From: Tessaracoccus sp. SD287
GTDB taxonomy: Bacteria > Actinomycetota > Actinomycetes > Propionibacteriales > Propionibacteriaceae
DNA length: 64,000 nucleotides
Direction of reading: 5' to 3'
Assembly: GCF_017355265.1 (NCBI RefSeq)
Contig: NZ_JADIJQ010000015.1
Location: 1-64,000, forward strand
This document shows, in pieces, positions 25,935-35,400 of the stretch. The translations under genes and the position numbers were made by a program. A model generated the notes under the pieces. That model was not told the origin of the DNA. It did not search any database and saw only the letters and a program-made list of their open reading frames with translations. Position 1 is the first letter of the stretch, and the number at the start of each line of letters is the position of its first letter.

Positions 25935-26765
25935 TCATCTGTTCTGCTGCTGGGACCGCAGCCGGGCCACCACCTCGGTGGCGTCACGATGCTGGCGCAC
26001 GGTGTGGGTGCGCACCGCCCACACCCCCTGCAGGGCGCACAGGGTGGTGATCGCGACCGCGGCGTCGTCACGCTGCAGCACCGGACGGGGACCACGCTCG
26101 TCGCTGAGCAGGTCACCCAGGAACCGCTTGCGCGAGACCCCGACCAGCACCCGGAAGCCGAGACCCAGGAAACGCTCCTGGTCGGCCAGCAGCGCCCAGT
26201 TCTGGTCGGCGTCCTTGGCGAAGCCGTAGCCGGGGTCCAGGATCACCCGTTCGCGGGGGATGCCGGCGGCCAGGGCCGCCTCGACGCGGCCGCGCAGTTC
26301 ATGGTCGACCTCGGCGGAGATGTCGTCATAGCGGGCCAACTCGTTCATCACCGAACCATGGCCACGCCAGTGCATGGCGACGTAGCTCGCCTCCGAGTCG
26401 GCGACCACCCCCAGCATGTCGGGGTCGGCCAGGCCGGCGGACACGTCGTTGATGATGGCCGCGCCCTCATCGATCGTGGCCCGGGCGACGCTGGCGCGCA
26501 TGGTGTCGACCGAGACGCTCACCCCGCGCGCGGCCAGCGCCGCGACGACGGGAACCACGCGACGCAGTTCCTCCTGCTCGGACGGACGCGTGGACCCGGG
26601 CCGGGTGGACTCGCCCCCGACGTCAATGATGTCGGCCCCCTCGTCCAGCATCCGCTGGGCGTGGGCAAGGGCGTCCTCGTGGGCGAAGTGGTCACCGCCG
26701 TCGCTGAACGAGTCCGGGGTGACGTTGAGGATGCCCATCACCAGGGTTCGTGGCGGCGCTGCCAT
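25935..26765 (-). CDS. folP: Dihydropteroate synthase
   Basis: A TIM-barrel enzyme joining p-aminobenzoate to the pterin pyrophosphate; target of sulfonamides. Motifs are MGILNVTPDSFSDGG near the N-terminus, DIIDVGGESTRPG, INDVSAG, VAMHWRG (the usual Met-His), DPGYGFAKDADQNWALL and VGVSRKRFLG. The length of 276 residues is normal. The ATG begins two bases after the folE stop codon, so it is tightly coupled to folE. Confidence 0.96.
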   Translation of the reverse strand: MAAPPRTLVMGILNVTPDSFSDGGDHFAHEDALAHAQRMLDEGADIIDVGGESTRPGSTRPSEQEELRRVVPVVAALAARGVSVSVDTMRASVARATIDEGAAIINDVSAGLADPDMLGVVADSEASYVAMHWRGHGSVMNELARYDDISAEVDHELRGRVEAALAAGIPRERVILDPGYGFAKDADQNWALLADQERFLGLGFRVLVGVSRKRFLGDLLSDERGPRPVLQRDDAAVAITTLCALQGVWAVRTHTVRQHRDATEVVARLRSQQQNR

Positions 26766-26767
26766 GC

Positions 26768-27361
26768 TCAGCGCCTGACGGAGTTGATCAGCGCAAACGC
26801 CTCGGCACGCGTCTCGGCGGCCCGCATCGAGCCGCGGACGGCCGAGGTGGTGGTGCGCGAACCCGGCTTGCGGACCCCACGCATGGTCATGCACTGGTGC
26901 TCGGCCTCGACCACGACCAGGCAGCCACGCACGTCGAGGTGCTCGACCAGGGCATCGGCGATCTGGGAGGTGAGGCGTTCCTGCACCTGCGGACGCTTGG
27001 AGTACACGTCGACCAGACGGGCCAACTTGGACAGCCCCGTCACCTTGCCGTCCCCGTCAGGAATGTAGGCGACGTGGGCGACCCCGGTGAATGGCAGCAG
27101 GTGGTGCTCGCACATGCTCCACAGTTCGATGTCGCGCACCAGCACCATCTCGTCGTGGTCAATGGCAAAGGTGGTGGACAACACCTCGGCGGGGTCGTGG
27201 TGCAGGCCCGCGAAGATCTCGGTGTAGGCGCGTGCGACCCGTCCGGGGGTACCGCTGAGGCCCTCGCGGTCGGGATCCTCACCAATGGCGTACAGGATCT
27301 CGCGGACCGCGTTCTCAATGCGCGGCAGGTCGAAGTCGTTGAGCTCGAGGTCTGAGGTCAT
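26768..27361 (-). CDS. folE: GTP cyclohydrolase I
   Basis: The first enzyme of folate synthesis, converting GTP to dihydroneopterin triphosphate. It is 197 residues with the family's zinc and catalytic motifs: [19 protein letters not shown] (Cys-x2-His pair), [20 protein letters not shown] and the later [17 protein letters not shown], with the second Cys ligand. I chose the ATG at 27361, 11 bases after the ftsH stop codon; longer starts read into the ftsH tail. Confidence 0.96.
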   Translation of the reverse strand: MTSDLELNDFDLPRIENAVREILYAIGEDPDREGLSGTPGRVARAYTEIFAGLHHDPAEVLSTTFAIDHDEMVLVRDIELWSMCEHHLLPFTGVAHVAYIPDGDGKVTGLSKLARLVDVYSKRPQVQERLTSQIADALVEHLDVRGCLVVVEAEHQCMTMRGVRKPGSRTTTSAVRGSMRAAETRAEAFALINSVRR

Positions 27362-27372
27362 GGACCCCGCCC

Positions 27373-29490
27373 TCAGCGGTTGCCGGGCGGCGGACCCCAC
27401 GGGTTGCCACCCTGCTGGCCGGGGTACTGCTGCGGCGGTCCCCACTCCTGGGGCGGCTGCCACGGCTCGTGAGGGCCGTCCTGGCCGCCCGGCAGTCCGG
27501 TGTGCCCGAGCTGGCCCGGGGGCAACTGCAGGCCACCCGCGGGGTGCGGCTCAGGCTCCTCGGCGGGCAGTTCGGGCAGCTCCACCGGCGGCAGGTGCGA
27601 GGGCACCCGGTTCTCCGACCCGGTGTAGCCGCCGCGCTCGGGCCAACGCTTCAGGTTGGCGAAGATGCGGGCGACGTCTGCCTTGGTCAGGGTCTCCTTG
27701 GCGACCAGTTCACGGACCAGTTCGTCGAGGATGTCGCGGTTGGCCTCCAGGACGTCGAATGCCTCCTGGTGGGCGGTCTCCAGCAGCTGGGCGACCTCCT
27801 GGTCGACGATGGCCGCGGTCGCGTCGGAGTACTCCTGGCTGCGTCCGGCGCCGCCGGTCATGCCGAGGAAGGGTTCGGAGTCGCCGCCGCCGAGTTGGAC
27901 GGTGCCGATGCGGGCGCTGAAGCCGTACTGGGTGACCATTGCCCGGGCCACCTTGGTGGCCTTCTCGATGTCGTTGCCGGCGCCGGTGGACGGGTCGTGG
28001 AAGATCAGTTCCTCGGCCGCCCGGCCGCCCATCATGTAGGCCATCTGGCCCAGCAGTTCACCGCGGGTCTGGCTGTACTTGTCCTCGTCGGGCATCACCA
28101 TGGTGTAGCCCAGTGCCCGACCGCGGGGCAGGATCGTCAGCTTCTGCACCGGGTCGACCCCGGGCATCGCCGCCGCCACCATGGCGTGGCCGCCCTCGTG
28201 GTAGGCGGTGACCAGACGTTCGTGCTCGTTCATCAGGCGGGTGCGCTTCTGCGGGCCGGCGATGACGCGGTCGATGGCCTCGTCCAGTTCGCCGTTGCCA
28301 ATGAGCGGAAGGTTCAGGCGCGCCGTCAGCAGGGCGGCCTCATTGAGGACGTTGGCCAGGTCGGCGCCGGTGAAGCCGGGGGTGCGGCGGGCCACCGAGT
28401 GCAGGTCGACGTCGTCCGACATGGGCTTGCCCTGGGCGTGCACCCGCAGGATCTGGGCGCGGCCGGACATGTCCGGGGCCTCCACCGAGATCTGCCGGTC
28501 GAAGCGGCCCGGACGCAGCAGGGCCGGGTCCAGCACGTCGGGACGGTTGGTCGCCGCGATCAGGATGACCCCGCCGCGCACGTCGAAGCCGTCCATCTCG
28601 ACCAGCAACTGGTTCAGGGTCTGCTCGCGTTCGTCGTGGCCGCCGCCCATGCCGGCGCCGCGGTGGCGACCCACGGCGTCGATCTCGTCGATGAAGACGA
28701 TGGCTGGGGCATTCTCCTTGGCCTGCTCGAACAGGTCACGCACGCGGCTGGCGCCGACGCCAACGAACATCTCGACGAAGTCCGAGCCGGAGATCGAGTA
28801 GAACGGGACCCCGGCCTCGCCGGCCACGGCACGGGCCAGCAGCGTCTTGCCGGTGCCGGGCGGGCCGTAGAGCAGCACGCCCTTGGGGATCTTGGCGCCC
28901 ACGCGCTGGAACTTGGCCGGCTCGGAAAGGAATTCCTTGATCTCCTGGAGTTCCTCGATCGCCTCCTCGCATCCGGCGACGTCGGCGAAGGTGTTCTGCG
29001 GGGTGTCCTTGGACGCGATCTTGGCGCGGGACTTTCCGAAGCCCATCACGCCCCGTCCACCGCCCTGGCCGCCCTGGATCAGGTTCATGACGACGAAGAA
29101 GCCGACGATGAGCAGCAAGAACGGCAGGAAGTTGTAGAGCAGGCTCGACCAGAAGCTGGGCCCGGGGTTGGAGCCGACCCACTCGTCCAGGGTCTTGGCG
29201 GCGTAGCGCTCGTTCAGCGTGGTGATCAGGTCGTCGGCCTGGTTGTTGACCCAGGTGGCCTGCACCTTGGTCCGGCCCTCGTCCTTGGTGATCCGGATGG
29301 TCTGCTCGCCGTCGATCAATTCGACCTTTTGCAGCTTGTCATCACTGTTGATGATGGCCACGGCCTCGGAGGTGGGGACGTCCTTGAAACCGGTCGCCTG
29401 ACTGGCGAAGTTCATCGCCGCAATGATCAGCACCAGGGCGATCAGGATCCACACCACGGGACCGCGGAAAGCCTTCTTCAGGTTATTCAA
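27373..29490 (-). CDS. ftsH: ATP-dependent zinc metalloprotease FtsH
   Basis: A membrane-anchored AAA protease of 705 residues. Two membrane helices near the N-terminus ([18 protein letters not shown] and [17 protein letters not shown]) flank an exported domain. The AAA module has Walker [12 protein letters not shown], Walker [12 protein letters not shown] and the SRH region. The zinc site is HEGGH followed by the downstream Asp/Glu ligand. The C-terminus is a long Pro/Gln/Gly-rich tail, a common actinobacterial feature. It heads the ftsH-folE-folP-folB-folK series. Confidence 0.97.
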   Translation of the reverse strand: MNNLKKAFRGPVVWILIALVLIIAAMNFASQATGFKDVPTSEAVAIINSDDKLQKVELIDGEQTIRITKDEGRTKVQATWVNNQADDLITTLNERYAAKTLDEWVGSNPGPSFWSSLLYNFLPFLLLIVGFFVVMNLIQGGQGGGRGVMGFGKSRAKIASKDTPQNTFADVAGCEEAIEELQEIKEFLSEPAKFQRVGAKIPKGVLLYGPPGTGKTLLARAVAGEAGVPFYSISGSDFVEMFVGVGASRVRDLFEQAKENAPAIVFIDEIDAVGRHRGAGMGGGHDEREQTLNQLLVEMDGFDVRGGVILIAATNRPDVLDPALLRPGRFDRQISVEAPDMSGRAQILRVHAQGKPMSDDVDLHSVARRTPGFTGADLANVLNEAALLTARLNLPLIGNGELDEAIDRVIAGPQKRTRLMNEHERLVTAYHEGGHAMVAAAMPGVDPVQKLTILPRGRALGYTMVMPDEDKYSQTRGELLGQMAYMMGGRAAEELIFHDPSTGAGNDIEKATKVARAMVTQYGFSARIGTVQLGGGDSEPFLGMTGGAGRSQEYSDATAAIVDQEVAQLLETAHQEAFDVLEANRDILDELVRELVAKETLTKADVARIFANLKRWPERGGYTGSENRVPSHLPPVELPELPAEEPEPHPAGGLQLPPGQLGHTGLPGGQDGPHEPWQPPQEWGPPQQYPGQQGGNPWGPPPGNR

Positions 29491-29564
29491 TGTTTGTCCT
29501 CGCCAGGGCCCGACAGATCGGAGGCAAGCCTACCAGCGGCTGTCGAACGCTCACCCGGCCACGA

Positions 29565-30908
29565 TCAGCGTCCGGTGTTGGGCAGCGCTGGTGGGCGGAG
29601 TCGGGTCTGGCTCGGGGTCGACGACGGAACGGTCGGGGTCGGACGGCTCGGCGTCGTGGTGACGACGGGGGTGGTGACCGGGGTGGTCTGGTCGCTCACG
29701 AAACCCACCCTGGCCCAGACCAGTCGGTGGTCGGAGGTGGGGAACGGGAACTGGCCGGTCAAGCGCGACAGGTCGTCGGCGGCCAGCGGCCAGAACACTC
29801 CGGCCGCCGACACCGTCATGCTGGTGGCGCTGGGAAGGACGTAGTCCACGCGCAGATTGCCGGGGCGCGGGTCATCGGCGAAGTCGGCCGTGTCGTACTT
29901 GGGGTCGCTGGTGTGGGTGAGGTTGGCGAGCCCCTGCAGGTTGCTGGCCTCGACGGCGCCCTCGGAGGTGGGCATCGGGTCGAGCACCTGCGGGGAGTTG
30001 AGCAGTTGCTGGATCGAGCCGGGCGCCGAGTCCCCGTCGTTGGGGTCGGAGTTGTAGTCGCCCAGGATGACGAAGTTCGCGTCGGTGTCCAGCCCGCCGG
30101 TGGTGCCGGTGTCGTCGTAGAGGTAGTCGGCGGTGTCGGCGATGTAGTCGGCCCAGATACGGATCTCGTCGTGGTTGCGCAGCTTGTTGCGCATCTCGGG
30201 TCCGTCGAAGCTTGGGGGCGTCGGGTGGGCGGCCAGGACGTGCAGCGTGGTGCCGTTCACGTCGATGGGGATGTCGGCGTGGGTCTTGGACGAGAGCCGG
30301 AAGATGTCGAGTTCGGCGGGGCTGTAGAAGTCGGCGGGGGCGCCGGTGGCGGGGTCGTCGGGCAGCTTCGCCCCGGGCATGTCCTTCCACAGGAAGTTCT
30401 GGAAGGTGCGCACCTGGTCGTGCTTGATCGGGTATTTGGAGTAGACCACCATGCCGTACTGGCCGGGGAACAGGCCAAAACCAAAGGCGTCGTCCGGGCC
30501 GCCCACGGTGCCGTCATTGTTCAGGTCTGCACCGCTGGGCACCCCGGTGTTGACGGGCGCGATCCAGTAGTAGGGGTAGTCGGCCACCGGCGCCCCGTTC
30601 TGGGACACCGTGAGGTAGTTGTCACGGAACAGGGAGGCGGCAGTGCCGTCGGCGACGTAGTCGAACTCGTTGATCAGGATGATGTCTGCGCCCGAACGCT
30701 GGATGGTCTCGGCCGCGTTGCGGGCCTGGGCATTGCCGGGGGTGGACAGGTCGCTGACCAGTTGACCCGCAGCGTTGCGGTTCAGACTGGCGTTGAAGGT
30801 GGCGACGGTCAGTTCGGGTGCCGCGTCGGCCGTCGCCGGCCGGGCGGAGACCGCGGCGAGGGCGAGCAGGGCAACGACCGACAGTGCGGTGAGGGATGTG
30901 CGCAGCAT
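29565..30908 (-). CDS. Secreted endonuclease/exonuclease/phosphatase-family protein
   Basis: A 447-residue exported hydrolase. A Sec signal peptide (MLRTSLTALSVVALLALAAV onward) is followed by the EEP fold: VATFNASLNRN, ILINEFDYV with the metal-binding Glu, LAAHPTPPSF, FVILGDYNSDPNDG with the catalytic Asp-Asn, and TSDHRLVWARV with the terminal His. These act on phosphodiesters such as DNA, RNA or phosphoinositides. The C-terminus is a Thr/Pro-rich stretch that ends LPNTGR and stop, a sortase-like motif without the usual membrane helix or basic tail. I chose the ATG at 30908 with an upstream GAGGA. Confidence 0.82.
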   Translation of the reverse strand: MLRTSLTALSVVALLALAAVSARPATADAAPELTVATFNASLNRNAAGQLVSDLSTPGNAQARNAAETIQRSGADIILINEFDYVADGTAASLFRDNYLTVSQNGAPVADYPYYWIAPVNTGVPSGADLNNDGTVGGPDDAFGFGLFPGQYGMVVYSKYPIKHDQVRTFQNFLWKDMPGAKLPDDPATGAPADFYSPAELDIFRLSSKTHADIPIDVNGTTLHVLAAHPTPPSFDGPEMRNKLRNHDEIRIWADYIADTADYLYDDTGTTGGLDTDANFVILGDYNSDPNDGDSAPGSIQQLLNSPQVLDPMPTSEGAVEASNLQGLANLTHTSDPKYDTADFADDPRPGNLRVDYVLPSATSMTVSAAGVFWPLAADDLSRLTGQFPFPTSDHRLVWARVGFVSDQTTPVTTPVVTTTPSRPTPTVPSSTPSQTRLRPPALPNTGR

Positions 30909-31010
30909 CTCGGGATCCTCAGGACGTGGACGACGGGGACAGCAGCAGCGTAGGTCGGTTGAGGTGGCCGTGGGCCAACCGTGGGTGAACTTCAGGCGAC
31001 GACCCACACC

Positions 31011-31826
31011 TCAGGCGACGTCCCAGTCGTAGGACTCGCAGCGGCACCGGCAGTCAGGGAGGCACAGGTCGCTCTGGAAGCACTCGTCGGGGCAGGAACA
31101 CGGTTCGGGCTCGGGACGTGGACCCCGCCTGGCTCGGGCTTCGGCCTGGGCGGCATCGCGCATGGCCCGTTGGGTGGCCCGCCAGTGGATGTAGTCGGTG
31201 GGGGTGGTGATGTCGTGGCACCAGCGGTTCCAGACGAGGCTGTGGAACGGCACGCAACCCGGGGCCCGTGACACGACCCGGCCCGTGAGCGCCGCACGAC
31301 GCTCGTCGCGGCACAGTCGGCGCGGCGCGTGGATCGATCGCACCTCCTTGCGGTCGGATGGCCGGGGTTCCCACAGGTCCTCGTCCCACAGGTGGACGTC
31401 GAGGTGTGCCGGCATCCGTCGCCCGCCCCGATCGCGCAACGTCTCGCTGGGGGCCGTGGCGACCGGGTGGTCGTCGGCGTCGACCAGTCCGAGTCGGCAC
31501 CCCGCGATCTCGGCGATGGCGGCCAGCATGTCGGCCGTGGGCATCCTCGAACCGGACTCCCACCGGGCCACCGTGCTGGGACAGACGCCCAACAACGCCG
31601 CCAGATCACGCTGGCTCAGGTCGGCGATCCGTCGGCAGCGCAGGATGATGCCCTGCACGTCGAACCGAGGTTGGTGGGTGCGACCGCCCTCGAGGCGCTG
31701 CTCGTGGTCCCCGTCCGCCGACCCCACGTTCGGCGCGTCACCCGGCGCGTGGTCACGCAGCGCGTCATCCTGTGCGTCGCCAACCGGTGCCTCACCGGAC
31801 CGAAATCCCCACATTCCACGCAACAT
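31011..31826 (-). CDS. XRE-family regulator with Cys-rich C-terminus
   Basis: A 271-residue DNA-binding protein. After an acidic 55-residue N-terminus comes a helix-turn-helix of the Cro/C1 (XRE) type, GIILRCRRIADLSQRDLAAL then GVCPSTVARWESGSRMP. The middle part has no recognised domain (HLWDEDLWEPRPSDRKEV and HSLVWNRWCHDITTPTDYIH). The last 30 residues hold seven cysteines in the pattern CSCPDEC, DLC, PDC, RC, RC, which looks like a metal or redox site. GGAGGA lies six bases before the ATG at 31826, which decides this start over a much longer frame. It is divergent from DUF4921, with repeats between them, so it may regulate that gene or itself. Confidence 0.78.
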   Translation of the reverse strand: MLRGMWGFRSGEAPVGDAQDDALRDHAPGDAPNVGSADGDHEQRLEGGRTHQPRFDVQGIILRCRRIADLSQRDLAALLGVCPSTVARWESGSRMPTADMLAAIAEIAGCRLGLVDADDHPVATAPSETLRDRGGRRMPAHLDVHLWDEDLWEPRPSDRKEVRSIHAPRRLCRDERRAALTGRVVSRAPGCVPFHSLVWNRWCHDITTPTDYIHWRATQRAMRDAAQAEARARRGPRPEPEPCSCPDECFQSDLCLPDCRCRCESYDWDVA

Positions 31827-31922
31827 GGCTGTTCCTCCACTGGTCTGCACTGACCTTGGTCCCAGTGTGCGGAGGGGGTCGGACAAATCCTGTCCCTGGC
31901 CGTCCCGCGGGCAGTGCGGTGA

Positions 31923-31969
31923 GGTCGTTGGCGAGCTGCTGACACAGCGGAAGCAGCTGCCCAACGACC
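31923..31969. repeat. Large hairpin containing CTGCTGAC-type core (copy 4)
   Basis: GGTCGTTGG and AGCTGCT pair with AGCAGCT and CCAACGACC, giving a 16-pair stem with one mismatched step. It lies in the divergent gap between the XRE regulator and DUF4921. Its core, CTGCTGACACAGCGGAAGCA, is a degenerate copy of the palindrome family. Confidence 0.7.
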
Positions 31970-32028
31970 CATCCCACGCCTTCTCGCCCCCACCTGCTGA
32001 CACAGCGGAAGCAGTTGCCCAACGACCC
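31936..32028. repeat. Pair of 35-base direct repeats (copies 4 and 5 of the element)
   Basis: The 35 bases at 31936-31970 recur at 31994-32028 with one change (34 of 35 identical), offset by 58 bases. Each begins CTGCTGACACAGCGGAAG and ends CCCAACGACCC. They occupy the promoter gap between two divergent genes. Confidence 0.85.
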
Positions 32029-32075
32029 CACCGACCCCCTTCTCGGCCGGGCCCGCTGCGCACTAGCCTTGCCGC

Positions 32076-33425
32076 ATGTCGCCGCAGCCGCAGGAGCAGG
32101 GCTTGGACCCGGAGCTCGCCAGCTACATCGCGGTGATGGCTGATGGAACGGTCAAGCAGCGCAACCCGTTCAGCGGCACCCACGTCTGGACCATCCCTGG
32201 GCGGGGGCATCGTCCCTTGAGCGACACCTCCGTCGTCCCGCTGCCGCTGGACCCCCGGGAGCAGGGACGCCACTGCGCCTTCTGCGACAAGCGCTACCTG
32301 GAGACCCCACCGGAGAAGTCCCGGGTGGTCCGCAGCGACGGCGGGTGGCACATCCTGCACGACCTGCCCGCCGAGGACCTGTTCACCACGACCGCGGAGT
32401 TCCGACGCATCCCCAACCTCTACGAGATCCTCAGCTACGACTACTGGGCCAAGAACTACGGCTACGAGCTGCCCCCGGCAGTGAGGGCCCGACGCGCCCG
32501 CTACCTGTCCAGCCCCGCGGGCCGGGCCCACGTCCTGGCGACCGCGACCACCAAGCTGCGCGCCGCCGGACGCGGCCGCGACGCACTGGACGCCCTGGGC
32601 GAACAGGCCCTCCTCGCATCCGCAGATGGACTGTTCGGCGGCTGCCACGACGTCATCGTCGGACGCCGGCACTTCGTCGACGGCGCCACCGACACCTCGC
32701 AGCTCGCCTCCTCGGGAACCCTGGGTGTTGAGGAGCACCAGCACTACATCGCGTTCACCGTGGACTCCCTGGGACGGCTGTACGAGGCCAACCCCCATGC
32801 CCGCTACGTCGCGGTCTTCCAGAACTGGCTGGCCCCGGCGGGCGCGTCGTTTGACCACCTGCACAAGCAACTGGTGGCCATCGACGAACAGGGCAGCACC
32901 AACGAGGCCGCCATCGCGAGGCTGCGGTCCAACCCCAACCTCTACAACGAGGCGGGCGTCAACTACGCCGCCGACCACGGCCTGCTGCTGGCCGAGAATG
33001 AGCATGCGGTGGCCTTCGCTGGCTTCGGGCACCGGTACCCGTCCATCGACATCTACTCCACCTCGGCGACCTCACGCCCTTTCGCGCAGGACGACGACGA
33101 GATCCGCGGCATGAGTGACGTCATCCACGCGATCCATGCGGCGACTGGTGCTGAGGTGGCCTGCAATGAGGAGTGGCACCATCGCCCACCCGGCGCCGAG
33201 GTGGCGATGCCGTGGCACGTGACAGTGAAGTGGCGGTTGTCGACGGTGGCAGGCTTCGAGGGGGGCACGAAGCTCTACCTCAACACCGTGGACCCGTTCA
33301 AGCTGCGCGACCGGATGCTGCCGCGCCTGCGGGAGTTGCGCGACTCCGGGGCCATCGCTGCGCTGCGGCTCGGCGAGGAGTGCTCGCTGGCACCAAACCG
33401 GCTGCGCTACCAGCAGGGACGCTGA
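32076..33425 (+). CDS. DUF4921 (HIT/GalT-like) protein
   Basis: A 449-residue soluble protein of the DUF4921 family, which belongs to the HIT/galactose-1-phosphate uridylyltransferase superfamily. It has an N-terminal zinc-type Cys pair HCAFCDKRYLE and the HIT-like catalytic motif FDHLHKQLVAID, where His-x-His-x-Gln resembles the nucleotidyl-transfer site of GalT. A likely role is transfer or hydrolysis on a nucleotide-linked or phosphorylated substrate; the substrate is unknown. It is divergent from the XRE regulator and convergent with DUF5107, which is itself close to sugar-processing folds, so a carbohydrate link is possible. Confidence 0.8.
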   Translation: MSPQPQEQGLDPELASYIAVMADGTVKQRNPFSGTHVWTIPGRGHRPLSDTSVVPLPLDPREQGRHCAFCDKRYLETPPEKSRVVRSDGGWHILHDLPAEDLFTTTAEFRRIPNLYEILSYDYWAKNYGYELPPAVRARRARYLSSPAGRAHVLATATTKLRAAGRGRDALDALGEQALLASADGLFGGCHDVIVGRRHFVDGATDTSQLASSGTLGVEEHQHYIAFTVDSLGRLYEANPHARYVAVFQNWLAPAGASFDHLHKQLVAIDEQGSTNEAAIARLRSNPNLYNEAGVNYAADHGLLLAENEHAVAFAGFGHRYPSIDIYSTSATSRPFAQDDDEIRGMSDVIHAIHAATGAEVACNEEWHHRPPGAEVAMPWHVTVKWRLSTVAGFEGGTKLYLNTVDPFKLRDRMLPRLRELRDSGAIAALRLGEECSLAPNRLRYQQGR

Positions 33426-33449
33426 GCCAGCCCCCGTCTCGGCCCGATG

Positions 33450-35387
33450 TCAGGCCCGTCCCGGCTCGATGAACATGCGGAAGTCGTAGTGGGCGGGCAA
33501 CGGCTCCTCGGTGCCCAGCAGCCGCTGGTGGTCGAACCACAACTGGTCCAGGCTCAGGTCCCCCTCGCGCAGGTCGGGCAGCAGCAGCGGCCGCGCCAAC
33601 AGCTCCCCGGCGCCGGCGGCATCACCCACGGCGACGCGGGCGGCGGCCTCGAGGTACTGGACCCGAGGAAGGTTCCGCTGCTCCTGCGAGAGGCCCTCGA
33701 CCAGGGCAACAGCCTCGTCGTCGCGTCCGGCGCTGCGCAGGGCCACCAACAGCTCCACCAGCAGTTCGTCGGCGGCCGGTCCGCTCAGGCCGGTCGCCAG
33801 ACCGTGCGCCTGGTGCAGCAGGTCGACCCGCTCGGCCCCGTCCGGGCCGGTGAGGGCCAGCGCCCGCGCCGCGGCGGCGCTGGGTTGCACCGACAGGCTG
33901 AGCCGCCACAGCTCTCGAGCAGTGGCGGTGTCCCCCGCGGCGTGTTCGGCGAAACCGAGCATCAGCTGCTGGGCCGGGCCGGGATCGGCCTGGCGCAGAC
34001 GCTGCACCCAGCCCTCCCCGGCGATCACGCCGGTGGACAACCCGTCGCCCCACAGCTCATCCCCGACCACGCCGGTCTGCGCCACCTGCAACCAGGCGCG
34101 TTGTTCCTCGTCCATGACGGCAGGGTCGTACGGTGTGGCCAGATTCTGCGGCAGGTCGCCCACGGCGACGGCCAGCGCTCCCCAACCCTGGTTCTCCTCG
34201 GCGCCCACCGACGTCCAGCCCTCACCGACGGGGGCCGCGGCGATCTTCGTGAGCACCCGGTGCGCATGGTCCAGCGCCGGGGCGTCGACCGCCGGTCCAG
34301 CGGCGGCGGCCACGGCGGCGGCGTAGTCGCCCTGGGCGTCCTCCGGGTCCAGCTCGATGGCCGAGTAGGTCTCGGTCCAGGTCCACCTCTGCCCAGCGGG
34401 CAGCCGCAGGTGCTCGAGCTGCGTGCGGGCCAACCCGGCCTGGATCTCCAGGTAGGCACCCTCACCGGACAGCCAGCGCTGCCAGGAGTCGCCCCCAGAC
34501 GCGGTCCCCCAGACGAACAGTTTGCGGCTGATCAGGCGGGAGGTCGACGCGTGCGCCAGTCCTCGTCCGGCCGCATCGACCGCCGCGATCCATGGGTGCT
34601 CGGCGCGGGTCTCGAAGAAGTAGTCACCGCTGTGGCGGGCCAGGTCGGGGCGGGTGATGTCCACGCCCTGGTGCACCGGCACCGGCACCCGGTGCAGCTT
34701 GGCGACGTAGCCGAAGTGGAAGGCCGAGTCGGCCTCGACCAGCACCCGCCCGCCCTCCACCTGCGGGACGGCGATGTTGGACCACCAGTAGACCGGTCGA
34801 TCGGTGGGGTGCGGGTTCGCCAGGGTGACGTGCACCGCCAGCTGGGACGCGCCCGCGGGCAGCCACACGTCGAGCTGCCAGTCCAGTTCCAGCAGTCGCT
34901 CATAGGCCCACATCCGCAGCACCTGGACGCCGTCCTCCTCGACGATTGCCGCCGAGATCGGGTCACAGGTGAGGCCCCAGTGGCCGGTGACGCCCAGGTT
35001 CCATTCCACCCCGCCGGCGAACCAGGCATTGCGCAGGGCGAGGTTGGCCGGCTGCACCCAGTCGGCCTGGTGAAGAAGTTCGCGGCCACTGTCCAGGTCG
35101 GTCAGCGACCACAGTCGTCCGCCCAGGTCCAGCAGGAAAGTGGCGCGCAGGTGCTCGTTCTCGAGCACCGCCACCCGCTGGGTCTGTTCGACCGGCTGCC
35201 GGTCGTAGACCGCCTGGTGGCGGTAGGGCAGCATCGTCGTGGGCCGGTCGGCGTGGTCCTGGTCGACGCCGAGCAGTTCCTGCTCCTCGGCCGTGGCAAG
35301 ACGTCCACCCCCGCCGTGCAGGATGGGCAGCCCGGGGCGTCGATCCAGTCCTGCCGCCCGCACCGGGCGCTGCTCGATGGTGATCAT
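33450..35387 (-). CDS. DUF5107 / glycoside-hydrolase-associated protein
   Basis: A 645-residue soluble protein. The first 330 residues match DUF5107, a beta-supersandwich fold related to galactose-mutarotase-like enzymes: FLLDLGGRLWSLTDLDSG, NAWFAGGVEWNLG, GHWGLTCDPIS and YWWSNIAVPQVEGGRVLV. The C-terminal half is helical, with TPR-like repeats (ARELWRLSLSVQPSAAAARA and RVQYLEAAARVAVGDAAGAG). The family usually occurs in carbohydrate-processing loci, perhaps as an epimerase or hydrolase. It is directly downstream of hpt. I use the ATG at 35387; an ATG at 35414 would overlap hpt by 14 bases, and neither has a good ribosome site. Confidence 0.75.
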   Translation of the reverse strand: MITIEQRPVRAAGLDRRPGLPILHGGGGRLATAEEQELLGVDQDHADRPTTMLPYRHQAVYDRQPVEQTQRVAVLENEHLRATFLLDLGGRLWSLTDLDSGRELLHQADWVQPANLALRNAWFAGGVEWNLGVTGHWGLTCDPISAAIVEEDGVQVLRMWAYERLLELDWQLDVWLPAGASQLAVHVTLANPHPTDRPVYWWSNIAVPQVEGGRVLVEADSAFHFGYVAKLHRVPVPVHQGVDITRPDLARHSGDYFFETRAEHPWIAAVDAAGRGLAHASTSRLISRKLFVWGTASGGDSWQRWLSGEGAYLEIQAGLARTQLEHLRLPAGQRWTWTETYSAIELDPEDAQGDYAAAVAAAAGPAVDAPALDHAHRVLTKIAAAPVGEGWTSVGAEENQGWGALAVAVGDLPQNLATPYDPAVMDEEQRAWLQVAQTGVVGDELWGDGLSTGVIAGEGWVQRLRQADPGPAQQLMLGFAEHAAGDTATARELWRLSLSVQPSAAAARALALTGPDGAERVDLLHQAHGLATGLSGPAADELLVELLVALRSAGRDDEAVALVEGLSQEQRNLPRVQYLEAAARVAVGDAAGAGELLARPLLLPDLREGDLSLDQLWFDHQRLLGTEEPLPAHYDFRMFIEPGRA

Positions 35388-35400
35388 CTGGCTGGCCGCG

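Noticed and set aside
27469-29844. Long plus-strand frame opposite ftsH
   Set aside because: Shadow; the product is low complexity and ftsH is certain.
31827-33032. N-terminal extension of the XRE regulator
   Set aside because: The extra 400 residues read antisense to DUF4921, and a strong ribosome site precedes the ATG at 31826.
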